A stretch of 64,000 nt of DNA, from the NCBI RefSeq assembly GCF_001905735.1, contig NZ_LISW01000004.1, positions 124,001 to 188,000 of the forward strand, in the 5' to 3' direction. Numbering within the stretch: the first letter of the stretch is position 1; every line of letters begins with the position of its first letter. The position numbers and the translations under genes are program-made. Positions 25,545 to 34,676 of the stretch are shown here, piece by piece. The DNA comes from Streptomyces sp. CB01249 (lineage in GTDB: Bacteria > Actinomycetota > Actinomycetes > Streptomycetales > Streptomycetaceae). The notes beneath the pieces were generated by a model that was given only the letters and a program-made list of their open reading frames with translations, made no database searches and had not been told where the DNA came from.

Positions 25545-25645
25545 GTCGAACTGACTGTGGATCAAACCTCGGAGCGAAAACCGTTCCGGTGAAGCTCGGG
25601 CGAAATGGAGATGCATCGAGTACATGTCAGGGGCACGCTGAAGGA

Positions 25646-26188
25646 ATGGATGAAAGACGCACCGTCAAGGTGTCCAAGTACCTCTCCAAGCACCTGCGGC
25701 ATCAGCCCGAGCGGATCGGGCTCACGCTCGACGCCCACGGCTGGGTGCCGATCGAGGAGCTGCTGAGCGCGGCGGCTCGCCATCACTTCCCGATCAGCAG
25801 GGCGGAGCTCGACCATGTGGTCGCCGCCAACGACAAGCAGCGTTTCGCCGTGGACGACGACCGCATCCGGGCGAGCCAGGGCCACACCGTGGCCGTCGAC
25901 CTGGGGCTTCCGCCCGCCGAACCGCCCGCGTACCTCTACCACGGCACGGTCGGCCGGACCCTGGACGCGATCCGTGCCGAGGGGCTGCGCCCGATGAACC
26001 GCACCCATGTGCATCTCTCACCCGACCGCGAGACCGCCACCCGCGTGGGGGCCCGGCGCGGGCGCCCCGTCGTGCTGTCCGTGGACGCGGGCGCCATGCA
26101 CCGCGCGGGCCACACCTTCTGGGTCAGCGCCAACGGGGTGTGGCTCACGGATGCCGTGCCCGCCGAGTTCCTGCGCCTGCCGGGCTGA
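25646..26188 (+). CDS. kptA: RNA 2'-phosphotransferase (Tpt1/KptA family)
   Basis: 180 residues. The family motifs are present: SKYLSKHLRHQPERIGLTLDAHGW at the N-terminus, YHGTVGRTLDAI, HVHLSPDRETA and VLSVDAGAMHRAGHTFW. In eukaryotes Tpt1 moves the 2'-phosphate of a spliced tRNA to NAD+. Bacterial KptA has the activity in vitro but its physiological RNA or ADP-ribosylation target is unknown, and no RNA ligase gene is nearby. ATG 25646 is directly preceded by GAAGGA, too close for a normal ribosome site, so initiation may be weak. DnaA boxes lie 100 bp upstream. Confidence 0.92.
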   Translation: MDERRTVKVSKYLSKHLRHQPERIGLTLDAHGWVPIEELLSAAARHHFPISRAELDHVVAANDKQRFAVDDDRIRASQGHTVAVDLGLPPAEPPAYLYHGTVGRTLDAIRAEGLRPMNRTHVHLSPDRETATRVGARRGRPVVLSVDAGAMHRAGHTFWVSANGVWLTDAVPAEFLRLPG

Positions 26189-26245
26189 TCCGGGAACCGA
26201 GAGCGTGCGGGCCCGGCCCTGCCCCCAGCCCCGCCCCTGTCCCCG

Positions 26246-27196
26246 TCAGCCGGCCAGCTGCGCCGCGCCCCGCGTCGCGATCTCCTCGAACAGCTTCTCG
26301 TCCGGCACCGCCGCGTCGAACCCCGGCCCGTCCGCGGGCACCGGCGCATGGATGACGATCTCCGTGAACCCCAGCTCCGCATGCCTGCCCGCGAAGTCCA
26401 CGAACGCGTCGACGGAGTCGAAGGGCCGCCCCTCACCCGCGGCGAGGCCCGGGTTGAACTCCGGCGTGAACCCGGTGAGCAGCACCTTCTCCAGCCCGGC
26501 CGCATCCCGCCCGGCCTCCGCGCACGCGCGCCCCAGTCCGTCCACCTGCCGGCCGAGAGCCTCGACCGACTGCGCGCCGCTGCCCGCCTCGTACAGCTTC
26601 GGATCCCCCGTGGTCACCCACGCCTGACCGTGGCGCGCGGCCAGCGCCAGACCGCGCGGCCCCGTGGCGGCGACGGCGAAGGGCAGACGGGGCCGCTGCA
26701 CACAGCCGGGCAGGTTCCGGGCCTCGGTGGCCGCGTAGAACTCCCCCTCGTACGACTTGCCGGACGGCTCGCGCAACAGGGCGTCGAGCAGGGTCACGAA
26801 CTCGCCGAAGCGGTCGGCGCGTTGCCGCGGCGTCCACGGCTCCTCACCGCTCCGCAGCAGGGTCGTCGCGTCGAAACCGTTGCCGCCCGCGCCGATGCCC
26901 AGCGTGATCCGACCCGCCGAGATGTCGTCGAGCGAGATCAGCTCCTTGGCGAGGGTGACCGGGTGGCGGAAGTTCGGTGAGGTGACGAGCGTGCCGAGCC
27001 GGAGCTGGTCGGTGGCCGCCGCGGCCGCCGTGAGCGTCGGCAGCGCCCCGAACCACGGGCCGTCCCGGAAGGCCCGCCAGGACAGGTGGTCGTAGGTGTA
27101 TGCGGCGTGGAAGCCCAGCTCCTCGGCGCGCCGCCAGCGCTCGCGCCCGCCCTGGTGCCAGCGGTGGATCGGCAGAATCACAGTGCTCAGTCGCAT
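26246..27196 (-). CDS. LLM class F420-dependent oxidoreductase
   Basis: 316 residues with a luciferase-like (beta/alpha)8 fold. It starts MRLSTVILPIHRW, has AYTYDHLSWRAF, GTLVTSPNFRHPVTLAKELISLDDISAGRITLGIGAGG and LPFAVAATGPRGLALAARHG, all typical of F420- or FMN-dependent monooxygenases and reductases of actinobacteria. Substrate unknown. ATG 27196, minus strand. Neighbours give no pathway hint: it converges with kptA and is divergent from the HAD gene. Confidence 0.88.
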   Translation of the reverse strand: MRLSTVILPIHRWHQGGRERWRRAEELGFHAAYTYDHLSWRAFRDGPWFGALPTLTAAAAATDQLRLGTLVTSPNFRHPVTLAKELISLDDISAGRITLGIGAGGNGFDATTLLRSGEEPWTPRQRADRFGEFVTLLDALLREPSGKSYEGEFYAATEARNLPGCVQRPRLPFAVAATGPRGLALAARHGQAWVTTGDPKLYEAGSGAQSVEALGRQVDGLGRACAEAGRDAAGLEKVLLTGFTPEFNPGLAAGEGRPFDSVDAFVDFAGRHAELGFTEIVIHAPVPADGPGFDAAVPDEKLFEEIATRGAAQLAG

Positions 27197-27365
27197 GGGG
27201 CGACCCTACGAGAGGACGAGGAGGCGCCGCATCGCGTGCGTGGCGCGGACGGCCTCTCGGGCGACGGCGACATATGCCGGAGGAATGTTCGGAGGTCAGG
27301 GGCGCGTGCTCTCAAATGTGCGACCCTCCGCACGCACGTGCGCTTCCATGCGCGAGAATGTACGG

Positions 27366-28232
27366 GTGACCACCGTTATCGAGCAGTCCGCTCCCGTCGC
27401 TCCCCGGCTGATCGCCACGGATCTGGACGGCACTCTTCTGCGCGACGACAAGACCGTCTCGGACCGCACGGTCCGGGCGCTCGCGGCCGCCGAGGAAGCG
27501 GGGGTCGAGGTCTTCTTCGTCACCGGCCGCCCCGCCCGCTGGATGGGCGTCGTCAGCGACCACGTGCACGGACACGGTCTGGCGATCTGCGCCAACGGCG
27601 CGGCCGTCGCCGATCTGCATGCCGGAGGACGGCTGCTGAAGGTCCGGGGCCTGGAGCGCGAGACGGCACTCGACGTCGTCCACACGCTGCGCGACGCCGC
27701 TCCCGGTACGTCCTTCGCCGTCGAGCTGGCCACCGGCATCCACTACGAGCCCGCCTACCCGCCCTTCTACCTCGACCCGGGCGCCACCGTGGCCGTCGCG
27801 GAGAAGCTGCTGCACGAGGAGACCCCGGGCGACGGCGTTCCCGTGCTGAAGCTGCTCGCCCGCCACGGCGAGCTCGACCCGGACGAGTTCCTGGCCCTGG
27901 CCCGGGCAGCCGCCGGGGAGCGCGCCACCTTCACCCGGTCGAGCCCCACCGCCCTCATCGAGATCAGCGGGCCCGGCGTCTCCAAGGCCAGCACCCTGGA
28001 ACTGTGCTGCGCCGAGCGCGGCATCACGGCCGCCGAGGTCGTCGCCTTCGGGGACATGCCCAACGACGTGGAGATGCTGAGCTGGGCCGGCAGCTCGTAC
28101 GCCATGGGCAATGCCCACCCTGCCGCCCTGGCCGCTGCTTCCGGCCGTACGATCACCAACAACGAGGACGGCGTGGCCGTGGTCATCGAGCGCATCCTCG
28201 CCGACCGCACGGGAAGCCTCGCGGGGCGCTGA
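27366..28232 (+). CDS. HAD superfamily phosphatase (Cof type)
   Basis: About 288 residues. Motif I ATDLDGTLLRDD, motif II Thr in FFVTGRPA, Lys in SKASTLE, motif IV FGDMPNDVEM; the cap is of the Cof/YidA type. Substrate unknown. It is a paralogue of the gene at 16976 and shares the exact string ATDLDGTLLRDD. GTG 27366 is chosen because GAGAAT lies at 27354-27359, six bases upstream, as in leaderless transcripts; ATG 27348 is an alternative. The frame is open further upstream but without coding character. Single gene, followed by the convergent histidine kinase. Confidence 0.88.
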   Translation: MTTVIEQSAPVAPRLIATDLDGTLLRDDKTVSDRTVRALAAAEEAGVEVFFVTGRPARWMGVVSDHVHGHGLAICANGAAVADLHAGGRLLKVRGLERETALDVVHTLRDAAPGTSFAVELATGIHYEPAYPPFYLDPGATVAVAEKLLHEETPGDGVPVLKLLARHGELDPDEFLALARAAAGERATFTRSSPTALIEISGPGVSKASTLELCCAERGITAAEVVAFGDMPNDVEMLSWAGSSYAMGNAHPAALAAASGRTITNNEDGVAVVIERILADRTGSLAGR

Positions 28233-28287
28233 GCCGGGCGGAAGACACGGCCGGGGCGCTCAAGGCCCCCACACCGCACACCGGCCC

Positions 28288-29964
28288 TCACAGCGGCGCC
28301 TGCCACACCACCGTCGTACCGCCGCCGCCCTCACCGATCCCCCGCTCGAACCAGCTGGCCCCGCCCAGCGACTCCGCCCGGCGGGCCAGATTCCGCAGTC
28401 CGCTGCGGCGGCCTCCCTCCGGCATGCCCACCCCGTCGTCGGCGACCGAGAGCCGCACCGCCTCCCGCCCGTCGTCCAGCGTGACGGTCGCGTCCACGAC
28501 CACCTCGATGCGGGCCGCACCGGCGTGCCGGAAGGCGTTGGACAGCGCCTCCCGCAGCGCCGCGATCAGGTTCTTGGCCGTCAGCTCGCCGACCAGTGAG
28601 TCGACCGCCCCGAGGAAGCGGTGGGACGGCTTGAAGCCCAGGGGCACGGACGCCATGTTGATCTCGCGCAGGACCCGGGTGCGCAGCCCGGACGGCGCCT
28701 CCGCCGGTTCCTGCTGGAGCGCGAAGATCGCGGTCCGGATCTCCTGGATGGTCACGTCCAGCTCGTCCACCGCCCGGCCGACCCCGGTCTGCACCTCCGG
28801 GACGTCCGACCGCCGCTGCGCGCTCTCCAGCATCATCCCGGTCGCGAACAGCCGCTGGATGACCAGATCGTGCAGGTCACGGGCGATCCGGTCGCGGTCC
28901 TCGTAGACCGCCAGACGTTCCCGGTCGCGCTGGGCGTCGGCCATCATCAGGGCCAGGGCGGCCTGCGAGGCGAACTGGGTGGCCAGCGTCCGTTCCGTCT
29001 CCGTGAAGGGCCGGTCGCCCCTGGCCCGGGGCGTGGCCAGCGCGCCCAGCACCCGGCCCCCGCTGCGCAGGGGCAGCAGCATGCTCGGACCGAACGGATC
29101 CGCCAGCCTGGTGATCAAGCGGGTGTCGGTGGCCGAGTCGTCCACGAAGACCGCCTCGCCGCTCAGCAGCATCCCGACCACCGGGCTCTGCGCGGGAACG
29201 ATCACCCCGAGCGAGTCGGCCGGATCGTCCGCCGAGACGGCGACGATCTCCAGGCCGCCGCCCTCGGCCGGCAGCAGCACGATGCCGGCGGCGGCCCCCG
29301 CGAGACGGCGGGCCTGTTCCGCGACGACCGTGAGGGCGTCGTCGGCGTCGCTGCCGGAGAGCAGGGCGGTCGTCACGGCGACCGATCCGTCGATCCACCG
29401 CTCGCGCTGCCGGGCCGCCTCGTACAGCCGCGCGTTGCCGATGGCGATCCCGGCCTCCGTCGCCAGTACGCGCACGAGGTGCAGGTCGTAGTCGCTGAAC
29501 TCGCCGCCGCCGTCCTTCTCGGCGAGATACAGATTGCCGAAGATCTCGCCCTGGACCCTGATCGGAACGCCGAGAAACGTGCGCATCAGCGGATGCCCGG
29601 GCGGAAACCCGGCGAACCTCGGATCGCTGGTCAGGTCCGCGAGACGCAGCGGGCGGGGATCGTGAATGAGGGCCCCGAGCAGGCCCTGGTGCCCGTCGGG
29701 CAGCCGGCCGATCTCGTGGGCCACCGGGTCGGGCACCCCATAGGTGACGAAGTCGGAGAGCCCCTCGCCCTCCTCGTTCACGACCCCGATCGCGGCGTAG
29801 CGGGCGTGGGCCAGCTCCGCCGCCGTCTCGCAGATCCGGTCGAGCGTGGAATGCAGTTCGAGGCCGGTCCCGACGGAGCGCATGGCTTCCAGCAGGCGCG
29901 GCACCTGGGCGGTCAGCTCGGTGGACAGGCCCTGCAGGCTCCTGGCCGGATCCTCCTCAGACAT
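28288..29964 (-). CDS. GAF-domain sensor histidine kinase (DevS/NarL-type class)
   Basis: 558 residues. Two GAF domains (about 40-185 and 205-345) are followed by HisKA_3 with the phospho-acceptor His near residue 364 in DRIARDLHDLVIQRLFA. A short HATPase with LREALSNAFRHAG and ADDGVGMPEGGRRSGLRNL completes it. The architecture matches DevS/DosT redox- and gas-sensing kinases. Location just downstream of cydABCD suggests it senses oxygen or redox state of the respiratory chain. No response regulator gene is adjacent, so it is an orphan here. Start ATG 29964 lies 125 nt after the cydCD stop; CTAATTAG upstream could belong to its own promoter. Confidence 0.9.
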   Translation of the reverse strand: MSEEDPARSLQGLSTELTAQVPRLLEAMRSVGTGLELHSTLDRICETAAELAHARYAAIGVVNEEGEGLSDFVTYGVPDPVAHEIGRLPDGHQGLLGALIHDPRPLRLADLTSDPRFAGFPPGHPLMRTFLGVPIRVQGEIFGNLYLAEKDGGGEFSDYDLHLVRVLATEAGIAIGNARLYEAARQRERWIDGSVAVTTALLSGSDADDALTVVAEQARRLAGAAAGIVLLPAEGGGLEIVAVSADDPADSLGVIVPAQSPVVGMLLSGEAVFVDDSATDTRLITRLADPFGPSMLLPLRSGGRVLGALATPRARGDRPFTETERTLATQFASQAALALMMADAQRDRERLAVYEDRDRIARDLHDLVIQRLFATGMMLESAQRRSDVPEVQTGVGRAVDELDVTIQEIRTAIFALQQEPAEAPSGLRTRVLREINMASVPLGFKPSHRFLGAVDSLVGELTAKNLIAALREALSNAFRHAGAARIEVVVDATVTLDDGREAVRLSVADDGVGMPEGGRRSGLRNLARRAESLGGASWFERGIGEGGGGTTVVWQAPL

Positions 29965-30089
29965 ACTGCGAGCCTAATTAGTCGTATTTGCCCTGGAAAG
30001 TCGGAAGCGGACTCACGCTGTTCCGGAGGCGGGTCCACGCCGCTTCCGGAAATCGTGCCCGCGCTGTCCCGGGAGCGACCGGGCGGGGC

Positions 30090-33000
30090 CTACGAGCGGG
30101 CTCCCACGGCCGCTTCCGGCTGCCCGGTGCTCTCCCGTTCCCGCGCCAGCATCCGCCGCAGCGGGCCGTCGACCGAGGCCAGTACGTCGTACGGGCCCCG
30201 CTGCACGATCGCACCCGCCTCCAGGACCACCACCTCGTCCACGGTGTCGAGACCGGCGAGGCGGTGCGTGATCAGGACCGTCGTACGTCCCAGGGTCGCC
30301 GCCAGAAGGTCCGCCGTCAGGGCGTCCGCCGTGGGCAGGTCGAGGTGCTCGGCGGGCTCGTCCAGTACGAGTACGGGGAAGTCGGCGAGCAGGGCCCGGG
30401 CCAGGGCGAGCCGCTGGCGCTGGCCTCCGGAGAGGCGGGCGCCGTGCTCCCCGACGAGGGTGTCCAGCCCGTCCGGCAGCGCGTCCGCCCAGTCGAGCAG
30501 GCGGGCCCGCGCCAGGGCGTCGCGCAGTTCGGGCTCGGTCGCGGCGGGACGGGCGAGCCGCAGGTTCTCCCGGAGCGAGCTGTCGAAGATGTGGGCGTCC
30601 TGGGCGCACAGCCCGACGAACCTCCGCACGGCGTCCCCGTCCAGCGCCGAGGCGTCCACACCGCCGATCCGGTAGCTGCCCGCCCGCGCGTCCAGGAAGC
30701 GCAGCAGCACCTGGGCCAGCGTGGTCTTCCCGGAACCGGAGGGCCCCACGACGGCGATCCGGCGGCCCGCCTCCAGGGTGAGGTCCACGGCGGCGAGCGC
30801 GTCGTGGGCCGTGCCCGCGTACCGGGCCGACAGCCCGCGCACCTCCAGCGGGAACGGGCTCACCGGTGGCGCGGCCGGTGCTTCGGGCTCCAGTACGGGA
30901 ACGGGGGCGTCCAGGACCTCGTACACCCGCTCCGCGCTCCGCCTGACCCGCTGCCGGTACTGGGCGGCGAGCGGCAGACCGGTCACGGCCTCGAAGGCGG
31001 CCAGCGGGGTGAGGACGACGACGGCGAGTTCCACACCGGCGAGCCGGCCGTCCGCCACCGCCGGAAGGGCGACCGAAGCGGCGGCCACCACGGTGAGGCC
31101 GGCGATCAGAGCGGTGAGACCGCCGCCGAGCGCGGTCGCGGACGCCGCACGCGACGCGATCCGGGTGAGGGTGGTGTCGGCCGCGCGCGTGCGGGCCACC
31201 CGCCCCGGCAGGGCGCCCGCCACGGTCAGCTCGGCCGTCCCGCCCAGCAGATCGGTGATCCGGGTGGCCAGACCGGCCCGGGCGGGGGCCAGCCGGCGCT
31301 CCGCACGGCGCGCGCAGGCACCGCTGACGAGCGGGACCCCGACGCCCGCCAGCAGCAGCCCCACGGCCAGGACCAGGCCCGCCTGGGGGAGCAGCCAGCC
31401 GGTGAAGCCGACGGTCGCGGCGCCCACGAGGACGGCGGTGCCGACGGGCAGCAGCCACCGCAGCCAGTAGTCCTGGAGCGCGTCCACGTCCGCGACCAGC
31501 CGCGAGAGCAGATCCCCGCGCCGGGCGCCGCGCAGGCCGCCCGGCGCGATGCGCTCCAGGCTGCGGTACACGGCGACGCGCAGTTCGGCGAGCATCCGCA
31601 GGACCGCGTCGTGCGAGACGAGACGCTCGGCGTAGCGGAAGACGGCCCGGCCGATACCGAAGGCACGGGTGGCCGTCACGGCGACCATCAGATACAGCAC
31701 GGGCGGCTGCTCGGACGCCCGGGAGATCAGCCAGCCGGAGACCGCCATGAGCCCCACGGCGGACCCCAGAGCGAGGCTTCCCAGCAGCAGGGCGAGCCCG
31801 AAACGGGCACGCTGGGCGCCTGCGGCGTCCCGGACCCGGGTCAGCACGTGCCTGCGCGCCGTCGTGGCCTCCACGAGCGCTTCCGCCGCAGGCGCCGGCT
31901 CGGCCGGCAGGATGTCGCTGGGCGAGCCGGCAGCCTTCGCCGGGCTGGGCAGCGACACAGCGGCTTCCTGAGCAAGGGCAGCCGGGGCCGTCAGCGTCAC
32001 CACCCGGTCCGCGACCGACAGCAGCGCCGGCCGGTGCACCACCAGCAGCACGGTCCGGCCCGCCGCCAGCCTCCGTACGGCCTCGACGATCCCCGCCTCC
32101 GTCTCGCCGTCCAGGCTCGCGGTCGGCTCGTCCAGCAGCAGCACCGGCCGGTCGGCGAGGAAGGCCCGGGCCAGCGCGATCCGCTGCCGCTGGCCCGCGG
32201 AGAGACCGGCGCCGTCCTCACCGAGCACCGTGCGGTCGCCGTCCGGCAGCCCTCGTACGAACTCGTACGCCCCCGCGTCGCGCAGCGCCGCCGTCACCGC
32301 GCTGTCGTCGGCGGCGGGCCGGGCGAGCCTCACATTGTCCGCGATGGTGCCCGCGAAGAGATGGGGGCGCTGCGGGACCCAGGCGATGCGCTCCCGCCAG
32401 CGTGCGAGGGAGATGTCCGCCAGATCGGTGCCACCGACCCGTACCCGGCCCTCGTCGGGGGCCGTGAAGCCCAGCACCACGTTCAGCAGGGTGGACTTGC
32501 CGACACCGCTCGGGCCGACCAGGGCGACCGTCTCCCCCTCCTCGACGGTCAGCCGGGCAGCGGCGAGCGAAGGCTCAGACCGCCCCTCGTGGCGTACCGT
32601 CACGTCCTCCAGCTCCAGCCGCAGCGACCCGGGCACCTCCCCCGCACCGCTCGCCCGGGGCTCCGTCTCCAGTACCGCGAAGACCTCCTCCGCCGCCGAA
32701 AGGCCCTCGGCTGCCGCATGGAACTGCGCCCCCACCTGCCGGATGGGCAGATATGCCTCGGGCGCGAGGATCAGGACCAGCAGACCGGTGTAGAGGTCGA
32801 GTTCACCGTGCACCAGCCGCATGCCGATGGTGACCGCGACGAGGGCCACCGAGAGGGTGGCGAGGAGTTCGAGGGCGAACGAGGACAGGAAGGCGATCCG
32901 CAGGGTGCGCAGGGTGGCCTGCCGGTACTGCGACGTGATGCGGCGGATGGATTCGGCCTGGGCCTTCGCCCGGCCGAACACCTTCAGCGTCGGCAGTCCG

Positions 33001-33623
33001 GCCACCACGTCGAGGAAGTGACCGGAGAGCCGGGAGAGCAGCCGCCACTGACGGTCCATCCGCGACTGGGTCGCCCAGCCGATCAGGATCATGAAGAGCG
33101 GGATGAGCGGCAGCGTGACCACGATGATCGCCGCCGACACCCAGTCCTCGGTGACGACCCTGGCCAGCACGGCCACCGGCACGACCACCGCGAGCCCCAA
33201 CTGGGGCAGATAGCGGGCGAAGTAGTCGTCCAGGGCGTCGATCCCCCGGGTGGCCAGCGTCACCAGCGAGCCGGTGCGCTGGCCGCTCAGCCAGTCCGGC
33301 CCCAGTTCCGCAGCCCGGTCGAGCAGCCGTCGGCGCAGCTCGGACTTGACCGCCGCACCGGCCCGGTGGGCGGCCAGCTCGGTGAGCCAGGCGACCAGGG
33401 CCCGCCCGAGCGCGACCGCCGCGAGCAGCAGAAGCGGGGTGCGCAGCCTGACCGCCGTGAGCCCGTCCTCGAAGCCGCCCACCACGATCTCGGCGATGAG
33501 CATGGCCTGCGCGATGACCAGCACCGCCCCGGCCAGGCCGAGAACCACCACGGCCACCATGAACAGGCGTGTGGCGCGAGCGTGGCGGAGCAGGCGCGGG
33601 TCGATCGGTTTCACGTGAAACAT
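30090..33623 (-). CDS. cydCD: Fused cytochrome bd assembly ABC exporter CydDC
   Basis: 1177 residues, two complete ABC half-transporters in one chain. The first (about 1-560, CydD-like) has six spans, Walker A GPSGVGKST (about 373) and signature LSAGQRQRIALA. The second (about 600-1177, CydC-like) has six spans, Walker A GPSGSGKTT (about 963) and LSGGQRQRLALA. A Pro/Ala linker joins them. CydDC exports thiols such as glutathione/cysteine or handles haem for cytochrome bd assembly. The gene lies 35 nt after cydB. A parS site overlaps the first codons (Met-Phe-His-Val-Lys). Fusion is normal for Streptomyces. Confidence 0.95.
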   Translation of the reverse strand: MFHVKPIDPRLLRHARATRLFMVAVVVLGLAGAVLVIAQAMLIAEIVVGGFEDGLTAVRLRTPLLLLAAVALGRALVAWLTELAAHRAGAAVKSELRRRLLDRAAELGPDWLSGQRTGSLVTLATRGIDALDDYFARYLPQLGLAVVVPVAVLARVVTEDWVSAAIIVVTLPLIPLFMILIGWATQSRMDRQWRLLSRLSGHFLDVVAGLPTLKVFGRAKAQAESIRRITSQYRQATLRTLRIAFLSSFALELLATLSVALVAVTIGMRLVHGELDLYTGLLVLILAPEAYLPIRQVGAQFHAAAEGLSAAEEVFAVLETEPRASGAGEVPGSLRLELEDVTVRHEGRSEPSLAAARLTVEEGETVALVGPSGVGKSTLLNVVLGFTAPDEGRVRVGGTDLADISLARWRERIAWVPQRPHLFAGTIADNVRLARPAADDSAVTAALRDAGAYEFVRGLPDGDRTVLGEDGAGLSAGQRQRIALARAFLADRPVLLLDEPTASLDGETEAGIVEAVRRLAAGRTVLLVVHRPALLSVADRVVTLTAPAALAQEAAVSLPSPAKAAGSPSDILPAEPAPAAEALVEATTARRHVLTRVRDAAGAQRARFGLALLLGSLALGSAVGLMAVSGWLISRASEQPPVLYLMVAVTATRAFGIGRAVFRYAERLVSHDAVLRMLAELRVAVYRSLERIAPGGLRGARRGDLLSRLVADVDALQDYWLRWLLPVGTAVLVGAATVGFTGWLLPQAGLVLAVGLLLAGVGVPLVSGACARRAERRLAPARAGLATRITDLLGGTAELTVAGALPGRVARTRAADTTLTRIASRAASATALGGGLTALIAGLTVVAAASVALPAVADGRLAGVELAVVVLTPLAAFEAVTGLPLAAQYRQRVRRSAERVYEVLDAPVPVLEPEAPAAPPVSPFPLEVRGLSARYAGTAHDALAAVDLTLEAGRRIAVVGPSGSGKTTLAQVLLRFLDARAGSYRIGGVDASALDGDAVRRFVGLCAQDAHIFDSSLRENLRLARPAATEPELRDALARARLLDWADALPDGLDTLVGEHGARLSGGQRQRLALARALLADFPVLVLDEPAEHLDLPTADALTADLLAATLGRTTVLITHRLAGLDTVDEVVVLEAGAIVQRGPYDVLASVDGPLRRMLARERESTGQPEAAVGARS
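33608..33621. promoter_or_regulatory. parS (ParB-binding) site overlapping cydCD start
   Basis: Perfect palindrome GTTTCACGTGAAAC, the Streptomyces parS consensus. It covers codons 2-5 of cydCD and touches the ATG, giving Phe-His-Val-Lys. ParB bound here could affect cydCD expression, or the site may simply be tolerated. Confidence 0.9.
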
Positions 33624-33658
33624 CCCTTACGGCTCGGCTCGGTCAGGGAACTCACCGC

Positions 33659-34660
33659 TCAGTGCGCTTCGGCGATGTGCTGGGTGCCGATCCGCTTGCG
33701 GAACACCCAGTACGTCCATCCCTGGTAGAGCAGTACGACCGGGGTGGCGATCCCGGCGCACCAGGTCATGATCTTCAGCGTGTACGGGCTGGACGAGGCG
33801 TTGGTGACCGTGAGGCTCCAGGCATCGTTCAGCGAGGACGGCATGACGTTCGGGAAGAGCGTCAGGAACAACATGGCGACCGTCGCCGCGATGGCCACGC
33901 CGGAGAGCGCGAAGGACCAGCCCTCACGCCCCGCCCCGATCATCACGATCGCTCCGACGAGCGCTACGGCGGCGACGATCATCGCGATCAGACTCCACCC
34001 GTCCCCGTTGTCGAGCTGGGTCCAGATGAGGAAGGCGAGCGCGAGCACCGCCGTGACGGCGCCCAGCTTCAGGGCCAGCCCGCGCGCCCTGGCCCGGATG
34101 TCACCGGCCGTCTTCAGCCCGGCGAACACCGCGCCGTGGAAGGTGAAGAGGGTGAGGGTGACCAGGCCACCGAGGAGCGCGTAAGGGTTCAGCAGGTCCC
34201 AGAAGTTGCCCACGTACTCCATGTCCGCATCGATCTTCACGCCGCGCACGATGTTCCCGAAGGCCACACCCCACAGCACGGCGGGAATCAGCGAGGTCCA
34301 GAAGATCGCGTGCTCCCAGTTGGTCTGCCACTTCTCCTCGGACCGCTTCGCCCGGTACTCGAAGGCGACGCCGCGCACGATCAGGCAGAACAGGATGATC
34401 AGCAGCGGCAGATAGAAGCCGGAGAACAGGGTGGCGTACCACTCGGGAAATGCCGCGAAAGTAGCCCCGCCGGCCGTGAGCAGCCACACCTCGTTCCCGT
34501 CCCAGACGGGGCCGATGGTGTTGATGAGGACCCGCCGCTCCAGCCGGTCCCGGGCCAGCAGCTTGGTGAGAACGCCGATCCCGAAGTCGAAGCCCTCCAG
34601 GAAGAAGTAGCCGGTCCACAGGACGGCGATGAGCACGAACCAGACGTCGTGGAGTTCCAT
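33659..34660 (-). CDS. cydB: Cytochrome bd ubiquinol/menaquinol oxidase subunit II
   Basis: 333 residues with about eight or nine membrane spans. It begins MELHDVWFVLIAVLWTGYFFLEGFDFGIG, the invariant N-terminal CydB helix, and has GPVWDGNEVWLLTAGGATFAAFPEWYAT. With CydA it forms the bd oxidase that reduces oxygen to water using menaquinol, with high oxygen affinity. ATG 34660, 16 nt after the cydA stop, so co-translated. Length is normal for the actinobacterial type. Confidence 0.96.
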   Translation of the reverse strand: MELHDVWFVLIAVLWTGYFFLEGFDFGIGVLTKLLARDRLERRVLINTIGPVWDGNEVWLLTAGGATFAAFPEWYATLFSGFYLPLLIILFCLIVRGVAFEYRAKRSEEKWQTNWEHAIFWTSLIPAVLWGVAFGNIVRGVKIDADMEYVGNFWDLLNPYALLGGLVTLTLFTFHGAVFAGLKTAGDIRARARGLALKLGAVTAVLALAFLIWTQLDNGDGWSLIAMIVAAVALVGAIVMIGAGREGWSFALSGVAIAATVAMLFLTLFPNVMPSSLNDAWSLTVTNASSSPYTLKIMTWCAGIATPVVLLYQGWTYWVFRKRIGTQHIAEAH

Positions 34661-34676
34661 ATCTCGGCTCCCGCTC

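Noticed and set aside
30002..30048. 9-bp inverted repeat between cydCD and the kinase gene
   Set aside because: The 29-base loop is long and the repeat could arise by chance in GC-rich DNA; not called a terminator.
29988..33728. 1246-codon open frame on the plus strand opposite cydCD
   Set aside because: Composition (Gln/Arg/Gly/His) and lack of any motif mark it as the antisense shadow of cydCD.
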